This document shows, piece after piece, positions 16,681-24,853 of a stretch of DNA of 64,000 bases (the first letter of the stretch is position 1; the number at the start of each line of letters is the position of its first letter). Position numbers and translations under genes: made by a program. The notes beneath the pieces were generated by a model. The model searched no databases. It was not told where the DNA came from and saw nothing but the letters and a program-made list of their open reading frames with translations. The stretch comes from Rhodobacterales bacterium. GTDB taxonomy: Bacteria > Pseudomonadota > Alphaproteobacteria > Rhodobacterales > Rhodobacteraceae. Where the stretch lies: positions 62,001 through 126,000 of the forward strand of contig PDRY01000022.1 in NCBI GenBank assembly GCA_002748265.1, read 5' to 3'.

Positions 16681-17793
16681 TCAGACGCCCGGCGGCGGGG
16701 GCGGCGGCGCGATGGTAAAGAGCTGCGCGAGCTCCGCCACCTCATCGGCCTTGAGCCAGCCATCCTGACCGGCCGTCCAGACATAGGTCTCACGGGTCAG
16801 ATCGCCGCTGGCGGCCTTCTGCCCCATCTCCGCCTTGGAGAACGGGCCTTCGGTCGCGCCGTTGCGGGCGATGTGCCAGACATGCTCGACCGGCGGCGGG
16901 GGCGGGGTTTGCGCCGCTGCGGGAGCCGCGCCCCAAGGCCCGCGCGAGGCCATCTGACCGGCCATCGCCATGCCCAGACCCGCGCCCAGCCCGGCGCCCA
17001 TGCCGCCGCCCCCGTTGGGGTTCTCGGCGGCGATGGTCATCGCCTCTGCGGCGGAGAACTGCGCGTAGCGGTCCAGATCGCCTACGACCCCCATGGAGGT
17101 GCGCTTGTCCAGGGCCTTCTCCACCGCCTCGGGCAGCGAGATGTTCTCGATGTAAAGCTCCGGCAGGGTGACGCCGTAGTCTTCCAGCGTCGGAGAGATC
17201 GCTTCGGCCACGATCCGGCCCAGATCGCGTGTGTTCGCGGCCATATCCAGCACCGGGATCCCCGCAGAGGCGATTACACGGCTGAACTCCTGCACGATGA
17301 TGTTGCGCAGCTGATAGGTGATCTCATCGGTGGTGAACTCACCGTCGGTGCCGACGATCTCGGACATAAAGCGCCGCGGGTCCGACACTTTCACCGTGTA
17401 GGTGCCAAAGGCGCGCAGCCGGGTGGGGCCAAATTCCGCATCGCGCACCATGATCGGGTTCTTGGTGCCCCATTTCATGTTCGTCTTGCGGGTCGTGTTG
17501 ACGAAGTAGATCTCTGATTTGAACGGAGACCGGAAGCCGTGATCCCAATGCTGCAGCTTGGTCAGGATCGGCATGTTGTTCGTTTCCAGCATGTAAAGGC
17601 CGGGGGTGAACACATCCGCGATCTGGCCTTCATGCACGAACACGGCCGCTTGGCCTTCGCGCACGGTCAGCTTGGCGCCGTATTTGATCTCGTGGCCTTC
17701 GCGTTCGAAACGCCAGACCATTGTGTCCTGGGTGTCATCCGTCCAGTGGATGACGTCGATCACCTCGCCGAGGAGAAAATCGAGGATGCTCAT
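16681..17793 (-). CDS. SPFH-domain protein with C-terminal GYF_2 domain (YdjI-like)
   Basis: The 370-residue protein has an N-terminal SPFH/band 7 region of the YdjI (virion-core-protein-like) type, with VREGQAAVFVHEGQIADVF near residue 50. A Gly/Met/Ala-rich linker follows, then a GYF_2-like domain at about residues 303-352 (WHIARNGATEGPFS, GWLKADE), and a proline-rich tail. YdjI proteins associate with PspA-like membrane-stress systems in other bacteria. GYF-type domains bind proline-rich peptides, so the Pro-rich tail may be a self or partner ligand. The ATG follows AGAGGGAGAG. The gene lies between the DUF2927 lipoprotein and zinc-ribbon genes, same strand. Confidence 0.85.
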   Translation of the reverse strand: MSILDFLLGEVIDVIHWTDDTQDTMVWRFEREGHEIKYGAKLTVREGQAAVFVHEGQIADVFTPGLYMLETNNMPILTKLQHWDHGFRSPFKSEIYFVNTTRKTNMKWGTKNPIMVRDAEFGPTRLRAFGTYTVKVSDPRRFMSEIVGTDGEFTTDEITYQLRNIIVQEFSRVIASAGIPVLDMAANTRDLGRIVAEAISPTLEDYGVTLPELYIENISLPEAVEKALDKRTSMGVVGDLDRYAQFSAAEAMTIAAENPNGGGGMGAGLGAGLGMAMAGQMASRGPWGAAPAAAQTPPPPPVEHVWHIARNGATEGPFSKAEMGQKAASGDLTRETYVWTAGQDGWLKADEVAELAQLFTIAPPPPPPGV

Positions 17794-17856
17794 GGGGCTC
17801 TCCCTCTTTCGGTATCCGTTTTTCGTAACATGGGCGCAGCGGGCGCGCCCGGCAAG

Positions 17857-18822
17857 TCAGCTTTCCCCGCCCACCAGCTCATTGGCGATGGTGCGGGCAA
17901 TGGGTTCGACCTCGGCGCGGCTCATGCCGGTGCGCAACCGGCGGTCGTAGAGCATTTTCAGCAGCAGCGAGTCGTGGGTGGTCAGCAGGGCGAATTCTTC
18001 GTCATCGTTGAAGATCGACGGGCGCGCGCGGGGGCTGTCATTGGCGAGCCCAAGCCCCTGCGTGAGCTCTTCGTGAATGCAGGATTGGCGCAGAAGGCCC
18101 CGGTGTTCATCCCGAATGATCGCGACGGCCTGAGTATAGCCGCCATCGGCCTGCGTGGAGAATGCAACCACCGCACAAAGCGTATCCGGGTCCAGATCGA
18201 TCAGAGCGCGCTCGACCGTGGCATCGAGCCCCGGAACCAGCGTCCGCAGCAAGGGGCCAGCGGCCCGGCGGTCTGCCTCGCTCATGAACAGGACGTGGTA
18301 ATTGGCCGATCCCTGATCGGTCATGGTGATGCTCACACCCGGGGTGCGGGACAGGCGCGCGGCAAAGGCGCCGACAGCGTTGCGGTCCTTCACACGGCGG
18401 TCTTCGGGAACACTCTCCCCAAAGCTGATCGCCATGCGGACCGGCTGATCCCAGCGGCGCAGGTTGCTTTCGACGGCGCGGGCGCGGATCCGTCCGCCCG
18501 CGCGGCTGTATTCGTCATACATCGCGATATCGATGAAGTTCCGCGCCAGCATGTCGGCGGTGAACGGCGTATCCACCCCGCCGCCATCGGTGCGCAGCAG
18601 TCCCCGCGCCAGAAGCGCGTTCTCAATCCGGGCGTATTTGCTCAGCAGCGCGCTTGAAGGCTCGGCAGGGGACGGCGTGGGCTGCTCCGGGCGCGGGACG
18701 GGCCGCTCGGACGTTTCCGGGGCGCTCGGCACGGGCGCCGGTGGGGGCGGCGGCGCGGCACAGGCCGACAGCAGGCCCGCGAGGGCCAGTGCCAAAGCCG
18801 GGATGCCGCGCCGCCAGGTCAC
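17857..18822 (-). CDS. DUF2927 lipoprotein, possible metalloprotease fold
   Basis: The 321-residue protein has a lipoprotein signal peptide with lipobox LLSAC near residue 21, a proline-rich spacer, and a DUF2927 domain. The domain contains HEELTQGLGL followed by IFNDDEEFALLTTHD, which resembles the zinc-binding helix of some metalloproteases (HExxxQ). Catalysis has not been shown for the family as far as I know. It should sit on the periplasmic face of a membrane. It starts three bases after the telA stop and thus belongs to the TelA/XpaC operon. Confidence 0.82.
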   Translation of the reverse strand: MTWRRGIPALALALAGLLSACAAPPPPPAPVPSAPETSERPVPRPEQPTPSPAEPSSALLSKYARIENALLARGLLRTDGGGVDTPFTADMLARNFIDIAMYDEYSRAGGRIRARAVESNLRRWDQPVRMAISFGESVPEDRRVKDRNAVGAFAARLSRTPGVSITMTDQGSANYHVLFMSEADRRAAGPLLRTLVPGLDATVERALIDLDPDTLCAVVAFSTQADGGYTQAVAIIRDEHRGLLRQSCIHEELTQGLGLANDSPRARPSIFNDDEEFALLTTHDSLLLKMLYDRRLRTGMSRAEVEPIARTIANELVGGES

Positions 18823-18825
18823 AGG

Positions 18826-20013
18826 TCAGCCCGCCGCGGTGCCGACATTGTCGCCGGTGCCGTCCGCGCGCGCCTTGGCAGCGGCCAGCGTGTTCTTGAG
18901 CTCCTGCTCCATGCGCTGAAGCTCTTGCTCGGCCTCGGCACGCTTGCGCTTGCCCTCATCCGCGATGGCGAGGCTTTCGTTGATCGTGGCGACCAGGTTC
19001 TCGTTCGCGGCCTTCACGGCTTCGATGTCGAATACGCCGCGTTCCATTTCCTCGCGGACCAGACGGTTGTTCTCGCGCAGGTTCTCGGCATTGGCCTTGA
19101 GCAGGTCATTGGTCAGATCATTCGCTTCCTTGACGGCGACCGCCGCTTCGGTGGAGCGCTGAATGGTCACGGCCTGCGCCAGCTGGGTTTCCCAAAGCGG
19201 CACGGTGTTGACCAGGGTCGAGTTGATCTTGGTGACCAGCGACTTGTCGTTCTCCTGAACCAGACGGATCGAGGGCAGGGACTGCATGGTCACCTGGCGC
19301 GTCAGCTTCAGATCATGCACCCGGCGTTCCAGATCGTCGCGGGCGGCGCGCATGTCACGCAGCTCTTGCGCTTTCATCACGCCCTGCTCTTCGGGGGCGT
19401 CCTGGACCTCTTTCTCCTTGGCCGGAATGACGGAGCCATCCAGCTCGGCCAGCTTCGCTTCACCGGCGGCGATGTAGAGCGCCAGCTCATCGTAGAAGGT
19501 CAGGGTCTTGTCGTAGAGCATGTCGAGGCTCTCGATGTCTTTCAGCAGCACATGCTCGTGCTTGAGAAGATCATCGGTGATGTTGTCGATCTGGCCCTGC
19601 ACCTCTTCGAAGCGGGCTTTGAACTTGGCGATCGGCGCGGCGCGGCCCAGAAGCCGTTCCCACCAGGACCGCTCGCGGCGCACGTCCAACTCGGACACGG
19701 AAAAGCCGCGGATCGTGGTGACGATGTCGCGCAGGCTGTCGCCCGCCGGGCCCACATCCTTGTTCTTCACGCCCTGCAGCATGGATTGCGAAATCTGCTG
19801 CAATTCGGCCTGCGCGGCAGATCCGAAGGACACGATCGACTGGGTGTTGGCCATGTCGATTTCGTTCATGCGGCGGCGGATCGCATCGGTGGTGCTTTGA
19901 TCGGCCTGCTCGATGGTCACGATCTCGCCCTTGGGTTCGGGCAGCACGATGTTGGACACGCGGTCCACCTCGGCCAGGGCGGCCTCGGCCTGCTTGCGTA
20001 CATTCTCAGACAT
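18826..20013 (-). CDS. TelA family toxic-anion resistance protein
   Basis: The 395-residue protein is a long, mostly helical TelA-family protein. Diagnostic stretches are FGSAAQAELQQISQSML near residue 65, WWERLLGR near 115, and QTTRSTEAAVAVKEANDLTN-like sequence (here IQRSTEAAVAVKEANDLTN) near 300. TelA proteins are linked to tellurite and other envelope or toxic-anion stresses, with no proven biochemical activity. The start directly follows the xpaC stop, and the DUF2927 gene starts three bases after its own stop, so these three are one operon. The C-terminal part is coiled-coil-like and charged. Confidence 0.93.
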   Translation of the reverse strand: MSENVRKQAEAALAEVDRVSNIVLPEPKGEIVTIEQADQSTTDAIRRRMNEIDMANTQSIVSFGSAAQAELQQISQSMLQGVKNKDVGPAGDSLRDIVTTIRGFSVSELDVRRERSWWERLLGRAAPIAKFKARFEEVQGQIDNITDDLLKHEHVLLKDIESLDMLYDKTLTFYDELALYIAAGEAKLAELDGSVIPAKEKEVQDAPEEQGVMKAQELRDMRAARDDLERRVHDLKLTRQVTMQSLPSIRLVQENDKSLVTKINSTLVNTVPLWETQLAQAVTIQRSTEAAVAVKEANDLTNDLLKANAENLRENNRLVREEMERGVFDIEAVKAANENLVATINESLAIADEGKRKRAEAEQELQRMEQELKNTLAAAKARADGTGDNVGTAAG

Positions 20014-20919
20014 TTACTTGTCCCCTTCGATGAAGTCTTTCATGTGGAGCCCTTCGCGTTCCAGCCGGTCGCGCAGGACATTGATTTCGACGTCGAGCCC
20101 GGTGCGATCCTCGATCAGCATTTTTTCGGTCCGGGCGGCGAAGTTCTTCTCCAGATCGTCCAGAAGCGCCTTGTAATCCATCCGCGCCTCCCAGCTTTGG
20201 GACCGGCGCCAGACGGCGACGAATTTGGCCGTCGCGTCGCGGGCGCCCATCAGGTAGACGCCCAGAAACTTGCGCGCGCCGGTCAGATCGCGCGGGTCGT
20301 CCTCGACCGTGCGGATCATGCGCTGCGCGGAGGCGGTGAATTCCCGCACTTCCTGGGTCAGCGTCGGATCGCCCAGGGCGTCGATCTGGCCGCGGATGTC
20401 CTCCAGGTAGCTTTCGGCCTCATCGACGACCTTGGCCACGCGGTCCTGCTGGAACTGGTCCACCCCCGCGACATGCTTGTCTTTCAGCGGGTCGATCCCG
20501 AAGGCCGCCAGATGCAGGGCGCCGGCGATGATGCCGTAAAGCCCCGCTTCGGCCACGCCCGATCCGTGGAACACGGTCGCGACGCCAACGCCTAGCCCGG
20601 CCAGCACGGCGGCGAAGATCTTGCGCGGGATGGCGGGGCGCTTGGCGATCTTGCGCAGGTTATAGGCGGCTTCGGCCCGCAGCCCTTCGCGCAAGAGCCA
20701 TGCGCCCAGACCCAAGAGCCCGGCCCCGACCAAGCCTGTCGCCATGCTCACGGCGCCTTCGCCCATGGTCATCAGCGCCAGGACGACGGGCGGGGCGAAC
20801 ATGACATTGGAACGGGCGCCTGCAGCATCGCGCACGCGCTCGTCCTGACGCAGTTCTTTTAACGCCGCGGTTTCGTCGCTGGCCGTGGGGGAGTATTTGC
20901 CGCCGTATCGCTGTGCCAT
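20014..20919 (-). CDS. XpaC family protein (5-bromo-4-chloroindolyl phosphate hydrolysis family)
   Basis: The 301-residue protein has two hydrophobic segments (about residues 45-80 and 98-130) followed by a cytoplasmic helical domain with GDPTLTQEVREFTASAQRM, matching the XpaC family. XpaC genes are regularly paired with telA, as here with no gap. The named hydrolase activity came from an expression phenotype and should not be taken as its true role. Its ATG overlaps the stop of the upstream 66-residue gene (TGATG). Confidence 0.88.
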   Translation of the reverse strand: MAQRYGGKYSPTASDETAALKELRQDERVRDAAGARSNVMFAPPVVLALMTMGEGAVSMATGLVGAGLLGLGAWLLREGLRAEAAYNLRKIAKRPAIPRKIFAAVLAGLGVGVATVFHGSGVAEAGLYGIIAGALHLAAFGIDPLKDKHVAGVDQFQQDRVAKVVDEAESYLEDIRGQIDALGDPTLTQEVREFTASAQRMIRTVEDDPRDLTGARKFLGVYLMGARDATAKFVAVWRRSQSWEARMDYKALLDDLEKNFAARTEKMLIEDRTGLDVEINVLRDRLEREGLHMKDFIEGDK

Positions 20920-21119
20920 CAGAGGGCTCCCGCGGTGGCGGAGAACATCAGGACGATCAGCAGCACATAGGCGATCTTGCTGAAACGGCTGGGCATTGCG
21001 ACCTCTCTTCCCGTGGTGGAGGTAGTGGCTTCGACCAGCCGAGCGCCCGCTTGCAGGACCAGAGCCGCCGCCGCAAAAGCGGCGATCAGCAGGACCAGAA
21101 ACAGGATCAGGCGGGCCAT
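20919..21119 (-). CDS. 66-residue two-helix membrane protein
   Basis: The short product has one hydrophobic helix at the N-terminus (RLILFLVLLIAAFAAAALVL) and one at the C-terminus (AYVLLIVLMFSATAGAL), joined by a Thr-rich hydrophilic linker. No family is recognised. Its stop overlaps the xpaC start by one base, and a GGAG-like sequence precedes the ATG, so it is a real coupled gene rather than noise. A small membrane partner for XpaC or TelA is a reasonable guess only. Confidence 0.7.
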   Translation of the reverse strand: MARLILFLVLLIAAFAAAALVLQAGARLVEATTSTTGREVAMPSRFSKIAYVLLIVLMFSATAGAL

Positions 21120-21169
21120 TGGCTCCTCCGGATGTTGCGCCCCTCTAACCTAGGGACGCAACGGTTTCT

Positions 21170-22015
21170 TTACGAGTGGCTTTGCGCCGCAGAGCGCTCG
21201 GCTGCCAGCTTGCGCTGATAGCCGGTTTGCAGGATCTCGACGGCGAACAGCACCACCACCGAGAAATAGAAGGTCGATTTCGACATCGGCACGATTTCGT
21301 GGCCAAACACCTTGAGCGCCGCGTGGTGGGCTTCCTCGGCGGCGACGCCCGTGGCTTCGAGCCCATGCACCGCAGCCTGTCCGGCTTCGCCCAGAAGCAC
21401 CACGCCCACGATCAACAGGATGAACAGGCCCAGGACTTCGTACATGCGGTTTTTCTGAAGGAATGCCGTCACGCCATCGGCCAGCAGCAGCATGGCCGCG
21501 CCCGAGAGCACGATGGCGGCGACAAGGATCGGGAACACATCGGTGATCGCGAGAGCCGACAGCACGGAATCGAAGCTGAACACGAGGTTCATGAAGACGA
21601 TCAAGGCCACGACCTGAACGGCGGATTTGCCGGATTTGCCTTCGATGTCATGCTCCAGATGGTCGATGGACAGCATGTGGCTGATTTCCTTCACCGCTGT
21701 GTACATGATGAACATGCCGCCAACGAGGAACACCAATGTGGCGAAGTTGACCCCGCCTTCCAGGATGCCGTCCCAATGGAAATGGTAAAACGGGGTCGAC
21801 AGCGCGGCGATCAGCTTGATCATCACGAACAGCAGGACGATCCGCAGGGCCACGGCGATGACAATGCCCCAGAACCGCACGGCTTTTTGCTGGGCCACCG
21901 GCGCCCGCTGGCTTTCGATGGAAATATAGAGAAGGTTGTCGAACCCCAGAACTGCCTGCAAAAACAGCAACATCAAGAGGTTCATCGCATTTTCAGCGGT
22001 CAGAAGATCGGCCAT
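21170..22015 (-). CDS. TerC family integral membrane protein
   Basis: The 281-residue protein has about seven membrane segments. It has the TerC/Alx motifs with buried acidic residues: FLQAVLGFDNLLYISIES near residue 20 and NLVFSFDSVLSALAITD near residue 145. TerC proteins are associated with tellurite resistance and, in other bacteria, with metal (manganese) handling and folding of exported proteins. It is the first gene of the minus-strand run that continues with the 66-residue protein, XpaC and TelA. Confidence 0.92.
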   Translation of the reverse strand: MADLLTAENAMNLLMLLFLQAVLGFDNLLYISIESQRAPVAQQKAVRFWGIVIAVALRIVLLFVMIKLIAALSTPFYHFHWDGILEGGVNFATLVFLVGGMFIMYTAVKEISHMLSIDHLEHDIEGKSGKSAVQVVALIVFMNLVFSFDSVLSALAITDVFPILVAAIVLSGAAMLLLADGVTAFLQKNRMYEVLGLFILLIVGVVLLGEAGQAAVHGLEATGVAAEEAHHAALKVFGHEIVPMSKSTFYFSVVVLFAVEILQTGYQRKLAAERSAAQSHS

Positions 22016-22076
22016 ATCGTCCCTCGCAATGTGTTTTAGTGTTCAAAGGCCACAATGCCGGGGACCGGTCAAGGGT

Positions 22077-22913
22077 TCACGCTTTCGTTGTTTTCCCCTT
22101 CCGGGGTCCCTTGTGCGGCCCATTCGAAGGCCCATTGCGCGGGCCGCGCCGCACTTGCTTGCGTCCGGGCTTGGCCGGGGGTTCGCCAATGCCCAGCTGA
22201 TCACGCATCACTTTCGGGCGGACTTCTTCGACCTCGCCGGGCTTCAGGCTGCCCAGTTGGAACGGGCCATAGCTCAGCCGGATCAACCGGTTCACCTTGA
22301 GCCCGATGGCCTCCATGGCACGGCGGATCTCGCGGTTCTTGCCCTCTCGCAGGCCCACGGTCGCCCAAGCGTTGGCGCCTTGCTGGCGGTCCAGCGTCAC
22401 CTGCATCGGCTGGTAGCGCAGGCCATCGACTTCGATCCCCTTGCGCAGGGGCTCCAGGTCGGTCTCGCTTGGCGTTCCGTGGATGCGGACGCGGTAGCGG
22501 CGCAGCCACCCGGTCGAGGGCAGCTCCATCCGCCGTTTGAGCCCGCCATCATTGGTCAGCAGCAAAAGCCCTTCCGAGTTCAGGTCCAGACGTCCGACGC
22601 TCATCACGCGGGGCAGGTCTTCGGGCAGGGCGGCAAAGACCGTCGGGCGGCCCTTTTCGTCGGATTCGGTTGTCACCAGTCCGGCGGGCTTGTGGTAGAT
22701 CCAAAGCCGCGGGGCCTCGGGCGTGCGCACGGGCTTTCCGTCCACCAGCACCTTGTCGCGCTCGGTCACATTGAGTGCGGGGCTGTCGATCTTGGCGCCG
22801 TTCACGCTGACACGTCCGGCTTCGATCATGCGTTCCGCCTCGCGGCGCGAGGCCACGCCCGCGCGGGAGAGGAACTTGGCGATGCGATCGCCGGGGGGAG
22901 GGGTCTGGGTCAT
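22077..22913 (-). CDS. 23S rRNA pseudouridine synthase, RluB/RsuA family
   Basis: The 278-residue enzyme has an N-terminal S4 domain (DRIAKFLSRAGVASRREAERMI) and a catalytic domain. The catalytic Asp lies in VGRLDLNSEGLLLLTNDG, followed by GKNREIRRAMEAIGL. The C-terminal tail is basic and rich in Lys, Arg, Gly and Pro, which is common in RluB and likely helps RNA binding. It isomerises a uridine in 23S rRNA; the exact position is not predictable here. It is divergent from tadA. Confidence 0.93.
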   Translation of the reverse strand: MTQTPPPGDRIAKFLSRAGVASRREAERMIEAGRVSVNGAKIDSPALNVTERDKVLVDGKPVRTPEAPRLWIYHKPAGLVTTESDEKGRPTVFAALPEDLPRVMSVGRLDLNSEGLLLLTNDGGLKRRMELPSTGWLRRYRVRIHGTPSETDLEPLRKGIEVDGLRYQPMQVTLDRQQGANAWATVGLREGKNREIRRAMEAIGLKVNRLIRLSYGPFQLGSLKPGEVEEVRPKVMRDQLGIGEPPAKPGRKQVRRGPRNGPSNGPHKGPRKGKTTKA

Positions 22914-22986
22914 GTCCCAGCCCTAGCGCCGCACAGGGGCGGGCGCAATCTTGCATCGCGGCGCCGCGCCGGGCAGGGAAGAACCC

Positions 22987-23436
22987 ATGGAGTTCACGAG
23001 CCACATGGACCACGCCCTGGAAGAGGCCCGCGCCGCCGCCGCACGCGGCGAAGTGCCCGTGGGCGCTGTGGTCGTGTCTGCCGACGGTGAGGTCCTTGCG
23101 TCGGCCGGGAACCGCACCCGTGAGCTCTCCGACCCGACCGCGCATGCCGAGGTGCTGGCGCTGCGCGCGGCCTGTGCCGCGGTGGGAAGCGACCGGCTGC
23201 CCGGCGCGTCGCTCTGGGTCACGCTTGAACCCTGCCCGATGTGCGCGGCGGCGATCAGCTTTGCCCGGATCGCGCGGCTTTACTATGGCGCAGCCGACCC
23301 GAAATCGGGCGGCGTGGCGCAGGGTCCGCGCGTGTTCGCCCATCTGCAGTGCCACCACCGTCCCGAGGTGATCGACGGGATTCGGGAGCCCGAATGTCAG
23401 GCGCTCTTGCGGGAGTTCTTCGCCGCAAAACGGTAG
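22987..23436 (+). CDS. tadA: tRNA-specific adenosine deaminase
   Basis: The enzyme converts A34 to inosine in the anticodon of tRNA-Arg. The 149-residue protein has the zinc-dependent deaminase motifs: HAEVLALR with the catalytic Glu and PCPMCAAAI with the zinc cysteines. The ATG at 22987 is preceded by GGGAAG; the frame extends upstream to 22951 without a comparable site. It stands alone on the plus strand between the rluB-type gene and the polyamine-type importer. Confidence 0.95.
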   Translation: MEFTSHMDHALEEARAAAARGEVPVGAVVVSADGEVLASAGNRTRELSDPTAHAEVLALRAACAAVGSDRLPGASLWVTLEPCPMCAAAISFARIARLYYGAADPKSGGVAQGPRVFAHLQCHHRPEVIDGIREPECQALLREFFAAKR

Positions 23437-23680
23437 CGGCGGAGGGGACTGCGGCCCGCGTTCCGCAGTGTTCCGCAACCATGCGTCAAGCCGTGACGTA
23501 GGGAGAATCAGATCGGAGTCTCGTCGCGTCTCATTCGAAAAAATGTCGGAAATCAGCACTTTTTGTCGTTTTTGATGCCTGTCAACCCGTTTGATGTGGT
23601 TGCAAACCGCGAATTGCCCCGCTTTAGTTTGTCTCGACGGGCGGAGCCAACCGCCACGCGAACCAAAACAGGGAGGCCGG

Positions 23681-24781
23681 ATGGCCCAGACAGATACGGA
23701 CGCGGCATTCGTCGAATTCGAACGAGTGCAAAAGAGTTACGATGGCGAAACGCTGGTCGTGAAAGATCTCAACCTGACCATGCCCAAGGGAGAGTTTCTG
23801 ACGATGCTCGGGCCGTCGGGTTCCGGCAAGACGACGTGCCTGATGATGCTGGCGGGGTTCGAAACCGCAACCCATGGTGACATTCGCCTGCGCGGCCAGT
23901 CGATCAACAATATCCCCCCGCACAAGCGCGGCATCGGGATGGTGTTCCAGAACTACGCACTTTTCCCGCACATGACCGTGGCCGAAAACCTGGCCTTCCC
24001 GCTCGAAGTGCGCGGCATGGGGAAATCCGAGCGCGAAGAAAAGATCATGCGCGCGCTCGATATGGTTGAAATGGGCGCCTTTGGCGGGCGTCGCCCCGCG
24101 CAGATGTCCGGCGGTCAGCAGCAGCGGATCGCTCTGGCGCGGGCCCTGGTGTTCGAACCCGAGCTGGTGCTCATGGACGAACCGCTTGGCGCGCTCGACA
24201 AGCAGCTTCGTGAAAACCTTCAGTTCGAAATCACCCATCTGGCGCACCGTCTGGGCATCACCGTGGTCTACGTGACCCACGACCAGACCGAAGCGCTGAC
24301 CATGTCGGACCGCGTGGCCGTGTTCGACGATGGCCGCATTCAGCAGCTCGCTCCGCCGGACCAGCTTTATGAAGAGCCGGAAAACAGCTTCGTTGCCCAG
24401 TTCATCGGGGAAAACAACACGCTGAGCGGTGTGGTCGAGACGATCAGCGGCGATCAGTGCACTGTGCGGCTCGACGATGGTGAGATCATCGACGCAAAGC
24501 CGGTGAACGTGTCGCAAGTGGGGGAGCGCACCACTGTGTCGATCCGCCCCGAACGGGTCGAATACGACAAGACCCGCCTGCACCCCGATGCGCATACGCT
24601 CAAGGCCGAGGTGCTGGAATTCATCTACATGGGCGACATCTATCGCACGCGGCTGCGCGTCGCTGGCAATGATGATTTCATCATCAAGACCCGGAACGCG
24701 CCGGATCAGCGTCGCCTGAAACCGGGTGAGCAGATCGAAATCGGTTGGCTGCCCGAAGACTGCCGGGCGCTCGACGCCTAA
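23681..24781 (+). CDS. potA: polyamine-type ABC transporter ATP-binding protein
   Basis: The 366-residue protein has an ABC ATPase domain with Walker A GPSGSGKT (residues 44-51), signature MSGGQQQRIALARAL and Walker B VLMDEPLGALD, followed by a TOBE regulatory domain in the last 110 residues. It energises import with the permeases at 26321 and 27623. The start at 23681 follows AGGGAGG; the upstream frame to 23591 lacks such a site. The 244-base intergenic region before it probably holds the operon promoter. The substrate class (spermidine/putrescine) comes from family similarity only. Confidence 0.9.
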   Translation: MAQTDTDAAFVEFERVQKSYDGETLVVKDLNLTMPKGEFLTMLGPSGSGKTTCLMMLAGFETATHGDIRLRGQSINNIPPHKRGIGMVFQNYALFPHMTVAENLAFPLEVRGMGKSEREEKIMRALDMVEMGAFGGRRPAQMSGGQQQRIALARALVFEPELVLMDEPLGALDKQLRENLQFEITHLAHRLGITVVYVTHDQTEALTMSDRVAVFDDGRIQQLAPPDQLYEEPENSFVAQFIGENNTLSGVVETISGDQCTVRLDDGEIIDAKPVNVSQVGERTTVSIRPERVEYDKTRLHPDAHTLKAEVLEFIYMGDIYRTRLRVAGNDDFIIKTRNAPDQRRLKPGEQIEIGWLPEDCRALDA

Positions 24782-24788
24782 TCGTTTG

Positions 24789-24815
24789 CCGCCCGGTTTT
24801 CCGGAGACCGGGCGG
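24789..24815 (+). terminator. GC-rich hairpin between potA and the binding-protein gene
   Basis: CCGCCCGGT pairs perfectly with ACCGGGCGG around a nine-base loop. There is no U-run after it, so it is more likely an RNA-stabilising or attenuating hairpin than a full terminator. Confidence 0.55.
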
Positions 24816-24853
24816 ACTCCAAGAGCAATCCGGGTAACCAACGGGAGTAAGCT

